64,000 nucleotides of DNA from Nephrocerus scutellatus (Eukaryota > Arthropoda > Insecta > Diptera > Pipunculidae). Positions 43,968-55,011 of the stretch are shown here, piece after piece; position 1 is the first letter of the stretch; each line of letters starts with the position of its first letter. The notes beneath the pieces were generated by a model. The model ran no database searches, was not told the DNA's origin, and worked only from the letters and a program-made list of their open reading frames with translations. Made by a program: the position numbers and the translations under genes. Location of the stretch: the NCBI GenBank assembly GCA_947095585.1, contig OX352763.1, positions 115,981,908-116,045,907 on the forward strand. The letters run 5' to 3'.

Positions 43968-45327
43968 ATGTCATCATAGTCATCATATTTGGCTCTACAA
44001 CCGGTGTCCGGTCCTGCCCTCACGCAAAAAATCTCTCCACTGGTCTCGATTTCGAGCCGATGTCATCCAGTTTAGCATCCCTAAACTCTGGGCGTCCTGG
44101 TCTACGCCAACCTTTCAGCCGGCCCCACCTCGCTGTCATGTTCCATAAATCATACCAGAAAGGACTTTACGAGCAGGATCCTCTTCGCTAATGCGAAAGT
44201 TTCTGAGTCTCGTCAGACTTAACTAGGCTTTTTTGGCTTTTAGAAACCGTGCGCGTATTTCTGGTTCCATGCTGTTATCGGCTGCGACAGTTGACCCGAG
44301 ATAGTTAAAGGATTGCCACTACTTCAAATTCGCGCTCCACTATTTTAATTGAGGGACCAATGCTGGATCTTCTACTCGCAGACGTGGCCTTAATGAACTT
44401 TGTGCAGCCCCAGATTTCGTGCCGCGCGCTCGATTTGGATGAAAGCCCTTTTCCGAGCCCATTATAGATGTTGAATGGTCTTTATAGTCATCCGGATATT
44501 TTACTTGGCTTTGACTATTGGTCAACCTACATAATCGTGTCAGTTTATTTGGGATACCGAATTATCTCATGGCTTTATAAAGTTCTACTCTGTCTATGCT
44601 ATCATAGGCGGCTTTAAATTCTATAAAAAGATAGTGTAGTGAGTTTTGAAACTCCAGACATTTGTCCATCACCTGCCTAAGGGTGTACATCTGATCAGTT
44701 GTTGATTTGCCTAGGATGAAGCCACACTGGTTTGGACCAATGATGACTTTAGCGTATGGGGCTATCCTGTCCTGAAGGATAGAGGAGAAAATCTTATACG
44801 CGGTACTCAACAACGTTATACCACATTAATTGCTGCATTTTGTGATATCTTCCTTCTTATGTATGGGGCACAGGATGCCTCTTCGCCAGTCTTCTGGCAT
44901 AACTTCTTCTTCCCATACTTGCATTATTACTTCATGAATTGCTTAGTGTATTGCGGGCTCTAATGAGTTAATCAGATCCGCTGGGATCCCATCAGATCAT
45001 GGGGCCTTATTATTTTTGAGCCGATTTATCGCTCTGCTAACTTCGTCTATTCTTGGTGGCGGCAGGATAGGGTGGTCATCGGTCATTGGAGTCTCAAATT
45101 CCTCAGTTAGCTGGCCATTTAGCAACTCATGAAAGTGCTCTTCCAATCGCTCTAAGATGCCTTTGAGATCGGCGATCAGATTACCTTCTTTGTCTTTGCA
45201 TTTGCAGTATGTGCAACGCGGTGTATATTTTTTCATACCTTTGGTAGAACGTACGCGTCTGGTGCGGTCCTCGCTCTCTGTACTGTTCCAGTTCACGTAC
45301 GAGATTATTATCACAGGCTGATCACTG
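43968..45327 (-). mobile_element. RTE-A copy inserted in mariner
   Basis: In minus orientation, 45290 downwards gives the linker ILERLEEHFHELLNGQ, IDEVSRAINRLKNNKAP and, after stops, the RT start (TAYKIFSSILQDRIAPYAK). Then come NQCGFILGKSTTDQMYTLRQ and LFIEFKAAYDSIDRVELYKA (44590-44640). In the last, the first RT catalytic Asp is Glu. A deletion near 44440-44460 removes the YADD block, leaving only 3' coding and UTR sequence. The 3' tail is an ATGATGACTATGATG-like run at 43970-43990. The interior overlaps no other element. Confidence 0.8.
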
Positions 45328-45336
45328 ATGTCAAGT

Positions 45337-45733
45337 CATCATCATCATAGTTGGCTCTACAACTGGGGTCCAGTCCTGGCCTCCCGCAAAAAGTCCCGCT
45401 AAGAAGTCAGAGTCCAACGCCAGGTTGAAGAGGACGCAGGCCAGTCCATCGCCTTGTCGGACCCCATGATAGATGTTGAATGGGCTTGATAGTGATCGGG
45501 ATATTTTTACTTGGCTTATAACATTGTTCATGGTCAACCTATGAGTACATAGTCCTGTCAGTTTATTTGAGATGCCGAATTCTCTAATGGCTTTATAAAG
45601 TTCTACTCTGGCTATGCTATCATAGACGGCTTTAAAGTCTATAAAACGATGGTGTAGTGAGTTTTAAAACTCTAGACATTTTTCCATCACCTGCCTTAGG
45701 GTTTAAATCTGATCAGTTGTTGATTTGCCTAGG
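45337..45733 (-). mobile_element. Short RTE-A copy with 9-bp target-site duplication
   Basis: ATGTCAAGT occurs at 45328-45336 and again at 45734-45742, bracketing a 397-bp minus-strand RTE-A copy. It reads from the segment just before the palm (a damaged CCTAGGCAAATCAAC start) through DFKAVYDSIARVELYKA, VISQVKISRSLSSPFNIY and GVRQGDGLACVLFNL. It then jumps directly to the 3' UTR (GGCCAGGACTGGACCCCAGT) and an ATGATGATGATG-like tail. It is both 5'-truncated and internally deleted. Confidence 0.85.
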
Positions 45734-46500
45734 ATGTCAAGTCCATCCCAAAAATAGTCTTCCAACATGGCTCAATAGCGAACAACACAGACCGTAACAT
45801 GGCGATTATTTTCATCGACGAAAAAATACGATCCAATCACACCTCCGGCATGAAATTCACGGTCACACGATCACTTTTGTGGATGCAATGGAATTTCTTG
45901 AAGCACATGTGGATTTGTTGCTGTCCAATATCGTATATTTAGCTTATTGACAAAGCCATTAGATCCAAAATGAATATCATCGCTGAAGATGATTTTTCGA
46001 TGAAATTCAAAATTTTCTTAAAACTTTTGCGGAGGCCCATCGGAGAAGTTTCGAACCTTCAAATGATCAAGAGGCTTCAGTTCTTGAGTTAATTTGATCT
46101 TGTAAGGGTAAAGGCCATCAAGCTGTTTACGCAATATTCGCCACAATGTGGACTGAGAGATTCCCAATTCCTGTGAACGGCATGGAATCGACTGATTTGG
46201 CTCATTTTGAACTGAAGCACTAACGACTGCGATATTTGTGGTACTTCGACCGGTGCGTTGTCTCACTGGCACAGAAACATTCAAGTGTGAATACGGTCAC
46301 ACGAACTAGTCCACTATATCTCGCACAGCCTGTTTGGTAGGTCGATTATTACGACCGAAAATTGGAGTAAGTTCTCATAAAGTTGCGACCAACCGACTCA
46401 GAATGTCGGTAGTAACTTTTAAGATTTTCCAAACGTTGCTAGTTCGTGAACTTCATCAGGGTAAAAACGTAAATCTTGACTGACGTTCTCAAATTGACAG
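45734..46500 (-). pseudogene. Mariner transposase, N-terminal two thirds
   Basis: From the minus-strand 5' side, a stop-interrupted N-terminus includes PIFGRNNRPTKQAVRDIVD. The open piece at 46018-46284 has TTNIAVVSASVQNEPNQS, SQELGISQSTLWRIL (second helix-turn-helix) and YKIKLTQELKPLDH (the linker). After a frameshift come FHRKIIFSDDIHFGSNGFVN (first catalytic Asp region, near 45960-46020) and VLQEIPLHPQK, and finally FFVDENNRHVTV and RYxAMLEDYFWDGLD. Frameshifts and stops make it inactive. Confidence 0.85.
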
Positions 46501-46510
46501 ATCACAAAAA

Positions 46511-48169
46511 CAGTCTCAGGGTACATTTGTATTAAAATACAAAATTGTTATGTCCCTATTAAAAAAAAAACCTCTACAAGACATCCATCCAAAAAAAATC
46601 ACCTCTTATTCTGTGCAAAGTGCAACCAACCACTTGAGTGGATTGATTATTGCTTTTATACTAAAATCAATTTCTGGTCAAATGCACAATTGTGCACTTC
46701 GAAGACACTTTGGTGTTTTTTTGTTTGTTTGTTTGAATGAAGCAATCTATCTTTGTCCGAAGAATGTAATGAAATAACTTAAAGCAACTTGAAGACAACT
46801 ATCACAAAGAAAAGAAACAAAAATTATTGTCCAGGAAGAATCACAAAACTGACATCAATGAAGGAAGAAGGAATGAAGGAAAAAACCTGCCATCTTTACC
46901 GAGTTTGTTAAAAAGTTCTCTTCGCCCATACGAGAAGGAAGAAAGAACTTTTTTTCGTACATTTTTGTCCTTTCTTTAAAAGATTTTTCACACCAACCAG
47001 TGGAAGATGTTTTCTTTGTTGGCTCTAAAACCAAAGTCCGGTCTTGGCCCTTTTTAAAATAGCCAATTATGGAAAAACACTAAAATTGTAATCAAATGAA
47101 GTGCAAGAACCCAATACGGGTATGTATCTAATTATTTCTCGATCATAAGTTAGGTAGTTTTGTGCGCTCGTACCACGATTGCGTAATTGGAGCAGCTTCA
47201 GCTAAACAAAGTCTACGATTTTGTCCCTGTTTGGGAGTCAAAGGGTGTCATACATGACTCGAAAGTTTGCTCCCTTCTTCCAATTCCTTTGGAACATTAT
47301 TTGTGCATTCCTTGCCCTGGCTTTTCGTCGTTATTCGACATTATCAACGCGATGCACATCAGCACAAAAGGTTTTCGATGTCTTGTGTGTTTGTCTGTCT
47401 GTCTTTTAATCCAATTACAAACTGTAGTGCATTTGTCCGCACATAGAAACACGCATCGCATCGAATAATCCGATTGCATCCGTTTTTGTCAGTGCCAATG
47501 ATGGTAGAAGCAGACTTTTCAGGTGTCACATAGAATTTTGTGTGATTTTCCTTCCCACTTGCAGGTGTTGAGAATTCGAAGCTTATCCACCAGGTACAAA
47601 GAGAAAACTTGAAGAAGAAACCGACGATAGTCAAACTACGGGACAACTTACCGAGAATGCATAACGTTAATTTGCACTTGTCATTTTATCCTTACAAGCA
47701 GATGTGTATATATGTGCGATAAATTGAAGAATTCGGTTTAAATATTTAATTTCAAACAACTAAACAAAACAACTCACAAATTCAACAACTAATTGATTTC
47801 TATATCGATAGCTATAGCTGACCCGACAGACGTTGTCAATAAATTTGTTTGTGATCGTTTTGTGAATTTGTGAAAAGCTATTTGAAGTTGAATCAAAGTA
47901 AAAATGAGAAATAAAACGACAACCAAATGATTTATTTTCTTCAATAAAATTACAAAGAATCTCAGGTGTGTTTTTTACATTTCGATTTCGATTGCAATAT
48001 CATAGCAAACCAATCGAAACAAAGCATCAATCGAAACAAAGCAACTACTACTTAATAACTAAGGTGAGGATAAGTACGGTATCAAAAATAATTTTATGTT
48101 GCAGTTTTAAGTCACATCATTGTGTGACATTTTAAAACTTTGGGAACTACCAGTCTAGTCCCAGAAGTA
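46511..48169. other. No recognisable gene; possible RTE-A tail scrap
   Basis: Mostly unassigned AT-rich DNA. TTGGCTCTA-AACC-AAGTCCGGTCTTGGCCC-like sequence at 47018-47057 resembles the minus-strand RTE-A 3' UTR but is too short and worn for a firm call. Confidence 0.4.
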
Positions 48170-48403
48170 CCCGACCAAACAAAGAAAACACAAAAACTAT
48201 GGGAAAAAATATCTCTATTTCTCTACATAGTTTCCTTTTAGTTCGATAAACTTTTCCCAGTGATGTCCAATAACTTCGATACCCTGTTCACAGTGAACAA
48301 GCCGAGGGGGCTAAATCTGGCGAATCTGCATGAGGAAGCAATTCGGACTTTTAATCTTTGATTTTGGGCATCACGATGTGTAAATTGGTGCATTGTCGGT
48401 TAG
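48170..48403 (-). mobile_element. Tc1/mariner (SETMAR-like) transposase C-terminal remnant
   Basis: The minus strand reads DNAPIYTS right at the RTE-B junction (48403), then in another frame ELLPHADSPDLAP. After a deletion it gives GIEVIGHHWEKFIELKGNYV with a stop two codons later. These are the second catalytic Asp block, the DxxP-type block and the conserved C-terminus of mariner transposases of the SETMAR type. Sequence near 48152-48175 (CCCAGAAGTACCCGACC) may be the terminal inverted repeat. It is unrelated to the mariner at 43745-46500. Confidence 0.65.
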
Positions 48404-50260
48404 GCCAGAAAACCCTTAAGATGTTCCGTAGGCACCTATTTAAGAACGTTTGTAATTTTTTTCTGCAACCATAAAACCATGCACAGATTCAACATTTAAA
48501 CGGAACAGTCGCAGCTTGGTGTTTAAGCTGATCGCATTGCTTCGCCATATCATGGACATCATTCCAAACACTGATTTTGCTTTGCCGATTCGGTTGACAA
48601 TGTCCTGTTCGGTTGCACCTTCGGTCGAGACAATACTCCCAAGATATTGGAAACTCTCTACTCTCTACTGAGTTAGTGTCGAGGTTAATGATTTTGGTTT
48701 TGGCAGTTGAGATGTAAGAGTCCAACGAATTCCTCCGTTTCCAGTAGATAAAACTGCACGAAGCACATCGCTTATCACCAACAAAAAAAGTATCGGCGAT
48801 AGAATGCATCCTTGTCGTACACCATTTAGGATCCCGAATTCCTCTGACAAGCTACCATTGGTTGCTTTAATAATAGCTATTAGCTTATCGGGTATACCTC
48901 TCCTGCGCAAGGCGAGCCAGATAAACTGTCTGTTGATACTGTCAAACGCCTTCTCAAAATCGATGAACAGCAGCTGCAGTGGTGACCGATATTCAACACA
49001 CTGTTCAAAAATGATTCGCATGTTGATGTGGTCTACACAGGAGGATTCGTTCGGCTTGTTCGGCATCGAGTTTATCTTCCAGATGTTCCTTAACTCGCTC
49101 AAGTACTACTTTGGCTATTACCTTTGCAACTGCAGGAAGAACGCAAATGCCTTTCCAGTTTTCGCAATCCATAAGACTACCAAAGGGAGCTTGACAATCA
49201 TTCCCTTCTTCCACTCGTCGTGGAAACTTTCTGCCTCCCAAGCTCTCTCTACAAAAGGATATAAAAGCTCTGCTGATTTCGTTGTAGCGGCAAGCAGAAG
49301 CTCTGCGGGTATACCATCTATTCCTACCGACTTCTTGTTCTTTAGTGCGTTGACCGCGGTAGCTATCTCATCTTTACTGGCAGTTGAGGCGAGAATTCAA
49401 GAAATTGTTACTTCCGGCAGCTCCGTTTGATTTAAGCGCATATCGTTGGCGAATTCACGGTTAAGGACCGTAGAGAAATGTTCCTTCCGTCGGTTGAGCT
49501 AATCCTCATCTGAAACGAGTACGGCACCATTTAGGCCTTTCACCGGAACCGTTGGCTAGAGCGGTGACCACCTGCCAGCCCTTTGGTGATTCTGTAAACG
49601 GTTCTGCTATCGCACCTGCTCGCTGCTTCCTCTGCTTCTGAGGCCACGTTGTTAAAATAATTACGTTGTTTGTCACGTCATACACTACGCTGCACTTCTC
49701 TCATTTTGTTTCGATACAGGGACTCTAGCTCGATCCTCGCTGCTGCTGGGGTATCTACAATACGAGCTCCAGGTATCTTCGGTAAGCCACGTGCTGTACC
49801 TTGTCTGGCTTCTACCAACAATACTTTCCGCTCCAGATGTGAAAACATTTTTCACAGCTTTACAATGTTCTTGGATGGTTGTCGGCAGTGAGCTGCTGAT
49901 TGCTTCCACTCCTTGAGATAAATGATCCCTGAATTGTTGGCGTACTGAGAGAATCTTAGCCGGTCAATGTTATACCTAGGCATTCGGACGATATTGCGGA
50001 TTATATGAACTGATGCAGTACGTAACTGAACAGTAGCTAGCATAAGGTGCTGATCCCGTACCATACCTATGTCGGCTCGTCGTCGGCTACTGAAACGTCG
50101 GCTGATCGCCACATGGTCGATTTGGTTGGATGATGATTGCCTGTCAGTTGACACCCAGCTGAGTTTGTGTGCAGGTCTTATGGTCAAACGTGGTGCCTCC
50201 TATGATAATCTCTCACCGTTGTCATTTCGTTCGCCGAGGCCGTGCGTCCCAATCACATGT
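48404..50260 (-). mobile_element. RTE-B LINE copy, endonuclease end to post-RT region
   Basis: Going down the minus strand: NQIDHVAISRRFSSRRRADI and DQHLMLATVQLRTA (endonuclease end, 50030-50130); WLTEDTW (near 49780); the linker; GICVLPAVAKVIAKVVLERV (49100-49165); then the RT. After a deletion near 48710 the post-RT part continues with SFQYLGSIVSTEG-like and KSVFGMM (48560-48640) and SLNTKLRLFRLNVESV. It ends by truncation at 48404, where the mariner remnant begins. No TAAG tail is present. It is the most complete RTE-B in the window but is interrupted by frameshifts and stops. Confidence 0.85.
48665..49102 (-). pseudogene. RTE-B reverse transcriptase palm fragment
   Basis: This 145-codon frame has VDHINMRIIFEQCVEYRSPL, LLFIDFEKAFDSINRQFIWL (first catalytic Asp), GSLSEEFGILNGVRQGCILS and ISDVLRAVLSTGNGGIRWTL. 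The following YADD block, present at 15690 in another copy, is deleted here: the frame jumps to PKPKSLTSTLTQ. The enzyme would be inactive. Confidence 0.85.
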
Positions 50261-52329
50261 CTGTCTGTCGTTTCCTACCTTGGCATTCAAGTCATTATTC
50301 GATCATTACTTATCTGAGGCGTTGTATCGGTTTCAGTAGCGGGCATTTTTCGGTACCGCTGGGTGGTAACACACGTTACCTAGACTATAAACTAGAAAAG
50401 AAATTTATACACATAGTTGCCCGGGGACCACCACTAGGAGGTAGAACAAGAACTACATCACGAACTTGATTGTTGCGTTACTGGCTCAAATCAAGTTTTG
50501 ATCAGTCAGTAGTTTCCCGATCAAGCGCAATGCAGATCCCCATGTAAGTATGTTATACTATTTACGTATTTTATATAAGAATAGAACCTTCTCGAAAATA
50601 TTGATTGGGTATAATTACAGCAGTTTTTAACACAGCACGTAAATTATTATTTGGAATTTGACCGAACTACTTGAATAGTTAAAAAGCTGTTAAGACCGGT
50701 GTTACCTTGGAATCCCCTCCCACACCCTCAAGGTAGCAAGACCTGTTAAAAGTTAAAAAAACAGGCGTGGCTCGGCTGCCCCCCCCCCCCCCCCATCATA
50801 CTGACCCCAACCAAACTGACCCCTATCCAAATAACCACCCCACTGATTCACACCAACTTACCTCTTCCCAACACTGGCACTTAATTCTATTCTCGTCGTG
50901 TAAGATATATTGATATTTCTAACTCTATATGAAAGATTTATCGTGTTTTGTTGCTTTATTTTTCATATGTCGTTCAACAAACAATGTGGTACTTTATTGA
51001 GAAAAAAAAATCATAAAACCACAATTTTTTAACATAATCTCGAAATTCTTTTTAAAACATGGTCGCCATATATCTTTCTTTCCTCTTATAAAAGGTTTCA
51101 GGATAGAAAGCAAAAAATGCAAAGAACTCGGTATCCGCTGTAAGAAGATTCTTTGCGGAAGTAAAAGTAAAATGAGGAAAGTAAAGATTAAAAACGGTAA
51201 CGAAAGTCAGTTATTTGATGGTGTGACTATAATTGGAGGAAGCAACCCCTCAGGTATTTACATCAACTGAACTAAAACCAACAGTCTCAGTAACAAATAG
51301 CAACAAACACATCTACTATTTTTACAACAATATCAAGAACAACAACAACCAACAATCGCTCTGTAATTTCACGCCCGAATTATCCTCGGGGAGACATACC
51401 AAGCCATAAATAAACACAACTGCCAACATCGCCGCCCAGCACACCTTGTTGTTGTTGGCGCTCGTTTCGTTTCACATAAATTTAAGCTATAGAAACAGAC
51501 GATGGGGTTTGGGTGGGGGGTGGGCTCTCTCACCTCATTTGAAGTTTCACGTATCCCGCGTGCCTGTTATAGCACTGTTGCCTTGCCGCATCGTCTACCA
51601 TTATCCTTTCAGCATCAAATTACGTTGGCGCGAATCATCTAACGTTGTTTGTTTCAAAAAAGGAGTCGAAATTATATATGGTGAGAGGTGCACTGTGGGC
51701 GGATGATAAAAAATACAGCTGCTCGAAATATTTTCTAGAAATTTTTAATTTTTTCTCTGAAAAAGACGGAGACGTAAATGCTTACAAGACATGAACGACT
51801 ATGAAAAAATATGAAAAAAAGGATTATGAGGAACCGCGGTTGGGTTTTGTTATACACAAAGATAGAGTAGGTACTTTTAAAAAAATTCTACCAGGCACCA
51901 GGTAATAGGTAGAGCAAATTGGTTTGGTATATTAAATAGAGGAACAATGAGGCTACATTAGAAAAAAATTGGAAGTGGTGTGGGAGTGTATCTTCAAGCT
52001 ATAGGGGAGGTCAAAGTTGATCAAAATTTCAAAACTGACATATGAGAGCCCCTGGCAAATTGGGAAATCAGAAAACCTTCGAGTGCCTATTAGCCTGATA
52101 GGTCCTCTATCTAATAAAAATATAAAGGTCCGGGTTAGATAACACACCTGGCGCGCAGTTGTGATTTTACCGCTTGGGTATTTCTCTAACCATTCCGCGA
52201 AATACGATACGTGAAATAAATGGGATTTTGGGATTTTTTTTTTCAATAAAAAAACACAGTTTTAATATCAAAAATGAAAGAAAAAGGGTTTATTTAACCA
52301 ACATTATGAAAAATAGTACCCAATATCAT
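50261..52329. other. No recognisable gene; poly-C run
   Basis: AT-rich DNA with a run of about 18 C at roughly 50777-50794, an unusual homopolymer here. Frames such as 51446-51706 (plus) and 51953-52246 (minus) have no known motif. Part of the 52.0-52.3 kb stretch may be non-coding DNA of the piggyBac element next to it. Confidence 0.45.
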
Positions 52330-53420
52330 GGTTTATTGAGCTTTTTTGACTTAAGTCACGTCTTTTGGGGTGCCAACATGAAACTCTAGAAAGCATCATA
52401 TCACATTTGACGCATCCGTACTCAGTTTTAACGCCACATTGAGCACATCGGGCTCGTTTCCCAAATTTTCGACCAAATGATCTGTTCGATCCATTCCATT
52501 CGCTTTGCCATCTGTTGAGCGTTGGGAACGAAGTTACCATTACCCGAAAGCCTACGATTTTCCGGAATTGTGACCAAAGATTCAACAACGCTGACACGGA
52601 AATCAAAGTGGCCCATTGTTGGTTCGCCAGCAGTTTTCCTACAGATACAATGTAGCTTCCACGCGCTACTTACAAATGCGACGTCTAAGACATTTGTAAG
52701 TAGCGGTCAATACCATTTTTTTCCACGGAATCGAATACGATAACTATTCATCGCATTATCAAATAAATCTACGCGACCTATGCGCTGATTGTATTGATAA
52801 ATGAGGTGTGGTTGATTAATCATTGCCATCTTACGCTGTTTGCGATCAAATCGTTTCTCAAGAAATTTGACATCATGGTCACAACAGAATTGTCGTTCCA
52901 ACGAACTGCGATGATGTTGTTGTTTTTTGTCAAAACGAAAGTCTGAGGATCCTCGAGCATTGATTTCACATCCATCAAACTATGTCGACCATAGTATGCA
53001 ATTATTTGCTCATCGATTGAGAGGTTATGAACAAAGATACCAAATTGCATGAATCTTTTATTCAAGGCATCATTCAATGGAGTAACCTTTGCGAATTTGT
53101 CATCTTTGTTGAGGTTCAAATTATCGCAAACGTGTATGTTTTGCTTGATACGTCTAAATTTGTCTCTACTCATTGCATCTTTGATGAATTGACATCCCAA
53201 TACGACTCGATGGTAGGCAATGTATGATATCCTGGTTACGTATACGATACCAAGAAATGTTCTCATTTCTTCAATTGTGGTTTAGAAACCAGCAACATTG
53301 TTCTGCCCAGCATATTCGTTCGTACCATCGACAATCATTTGCAAAACTTCTGAATCGAAGAAACATTCCCATAAATGCAATGGAGAATATGAACCTATCA
53401 AAATAGAACCATGTTTATAC
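52330..53420 (-). pseudogene. piggyBac-type transposase remnant
   Basis: Minus strand, 5' to 3': SEVLQMIVDGTNEYAGQ (near 53310-53350), TIEEMRTFLGIVYV and KFRRIKQNIHVCDN. Next comes SIDEQIIAYYGRHSLMDVKS (52975-53035), a core DDE-domain segment of piggyBac transposases. A deletion then joins to VRWNDNSVVTMMSNF (52850-52900). IYQYNQRIGRVDLFDNAMNS and FRGKKWY (52725-52800) follow, and finally a Cys-rich end, RARCAQCGVKTEYGCVKCD (52400-52460), typical of the C-terminal zinc domain. Frameshifts and deletions show that it is dead. Upstream at 53747-53757 the minus strand has TTAACCCATTAAC, a plausible piggyBac TTAA+CCC end; I found no matching left end. Confidence 0.85.
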
Positions 53421-53777
53421 GATTTCATAAAAAACAAGAGAATATGTGAAGCAAATTAACCAATTTTCTCAAACAATGCCTTCTGGTCTTCCTTTTCAGT
53501 ATTGATTGGCTGTTTGTCAAAACTGTAAGCTTTCGCTTGGCTCCATTTAGCACCTGTGTTTATCAAATAACGACAGGCACGACTATTTTACTATTCAATA
53601 CGCAGAATGGGTATAAAAATACCATACCATATCTCAGGTAATATGACAGGTATAAAAAAACCTAACCTCTAATTGGACCAATAGTAGCGTCTGTATGAAG
53701 TTTCATCAAAATCGCTTCACGCAATCAAGGGTCAGCTGTTAATGGGTTAAGAGTATTTCTTTGACTTAAAAGTCCTC

Positions 53778-54035
53778 ATGTGGTCGCCGTGGCTCAGTGG
53801 ATAAGTGTATGGACTTCGGAGCAGAAGTTTCGTGGTTCGAATCCCAGTAACATAAAAAGTCCCACCTCTCCCGAATGTCTGACAAACCTCCGAGAGTAAT
53901 AACTTGCCACGGAAAGCTTCTCAATTGTAAGTCCCTTCCACTTTTGTGCAAAACTATTCATGCAAAACATAAATGGTCGTGAGAAGTTAGGCCTTGGACC
54001 GCAACGGTCTATCGCGCCGTATATTATTATTATTA
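53778..54035 (+). mobile_element. Full-length tRNA-derived SINE with target-site duplication
   Basis: AAAAGTCCTC occurs at 53768-53777 and 54036-54045, flanking about 258 bp. The 5' part is tRNA-like: A box TGGCTCAGTGG at 53790-53800 and B box GGTTCGAATCC at 53834-53844, the internal Pol III promoter. An unrelated body follows (TGCCACGGAAAGCTTCTCAA region), then an ATTATTATTATT tail at about 54021-54034. Head, body, simple-repeat tail and target duplication are the complete anatomy of a SINE. It would depend on a LINE for mobility. The ATT-type tail resembles the LINE-alpha tail, a possible but unproven partner. Confidence 0.9.
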
Positions 54036-54045
54036 AAAAGTCCTC

Positions 54046-55011
54046 TTAAAAACTATTCACATCAGATTTGACTCAACAACCGGTATTTAGTTCTGTCCTA
54101 ATTGGTAATTAAATTTTTTTTACTAAACATATTCGACAAAAGCATATAGTTCTTTGTCTTGTCCCACGGTCACACAACATTTATGCTTGTGTTTGTTACT
54201 AGTAACTACCTCCTTCATATACAGGGAGCGAGCTATTCCAGTACTTTCAGTCGGTGCAACGCAACGGTGAGAAATTATCCACACCTCCTGTGTATCCCGA
54301 TTTGAAACAAGCACAACATCCAGGATTTATATCGTTTGTCGGAAAATAACGATTTTCCGCAATTTTATTCACACGTCGAGTGTATTTGTCTGAGATCAGA
54401 ATCGAGCACATCGTACGTAGCACCTGATCAACCGGGAGCACACGGTTATCACTTTTGCTGTTATCCTGTCTGAGTGCAAATGCCATATTATGAAATGTTC
54501 AGGCATTTAAGCGCAAAAACGGTTCGTCGCTATCAAAACCCTAAAGGTAAATTATATTTTCGTTGAATTTTGCGGGTGGTACAATTTTTACTGTTTTAGA
54601 AGAGATAGTTGATTAAAAGAGGGTTCGATTCGATCGTAGAATGTTACCCGAGATTTTTTTATTCAATTTATTTAGTGCTTCTTAGAGTAGGGTTGAAGGA
54701 AATACCTCACATTCTGTTATTCAAGATGTTCCTTTTTATGGCAAAACTCCTTCATACCATAAAGGAAACGATGCTTTGCGTAAAATTACCTGTAAATTTC
54801 CGTTTAATTTGTCTTCCCTCATCCTTACCAGGTACACCAACGATTTATACGTCTATTGAAGAAACAGAAAACTTATTACAAACTTCCTTCGATTAATTGT
54901 GCGAGTACATAGCAAAACGTATTTAGGGATTCTGTGAGCATCATGTGAATGTAGAATTTGTTTTGAACCAACCTCTGTGCAGAATTCGGTAATACGATGT
55001 AAGTATGTACG
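54046..55011. other. No recognised gene; overlapping minus frames of unknown meaning
   Basis: Two overlapping minus-strand frames (54123-54314, 63 codons; 54247-54486, 79 codons) contain several Cys and charged residues but resemble no family I know. They could be remnants of one broken gene. The rest is AT-rich and unassigned. Confidence 0.35.

Larger units (their letters stand above)
43745..46500 (-). mobile_element. Mariner element split by two RTE-A insertions
   Basis: The minus strand carries a mariner transposase in two parts, 46500-45734 and 43967-43745. The join falls between GLDISD and MWIQQDVATCH, which would be continuous in the intact protein. The intervening 1.77 kb is RTE-A DNA. 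The upper part holds the N-terminal HTH region and the first catalytic block. The lower part holds the second and third catalytic Asp regions (QQDVATCH; RSCDLMPFDFF). Terminal repeats could not be fixed because the 3' end meets an RTE-A scrap near 43740. Confidence 0.85.

Noticed and set aside
48804..49430. 208-codon plus frame
   Set aside because: Antisense shadow of the RTE-B reverse transcriptase, whose catalytic motifs are on the minus strand.
53778..53850. Functional tRNA gene
   Set aside because: Pol III boxes are present, but the segment continues into a SINE body and tail with target duplications, so it is a SINE head.
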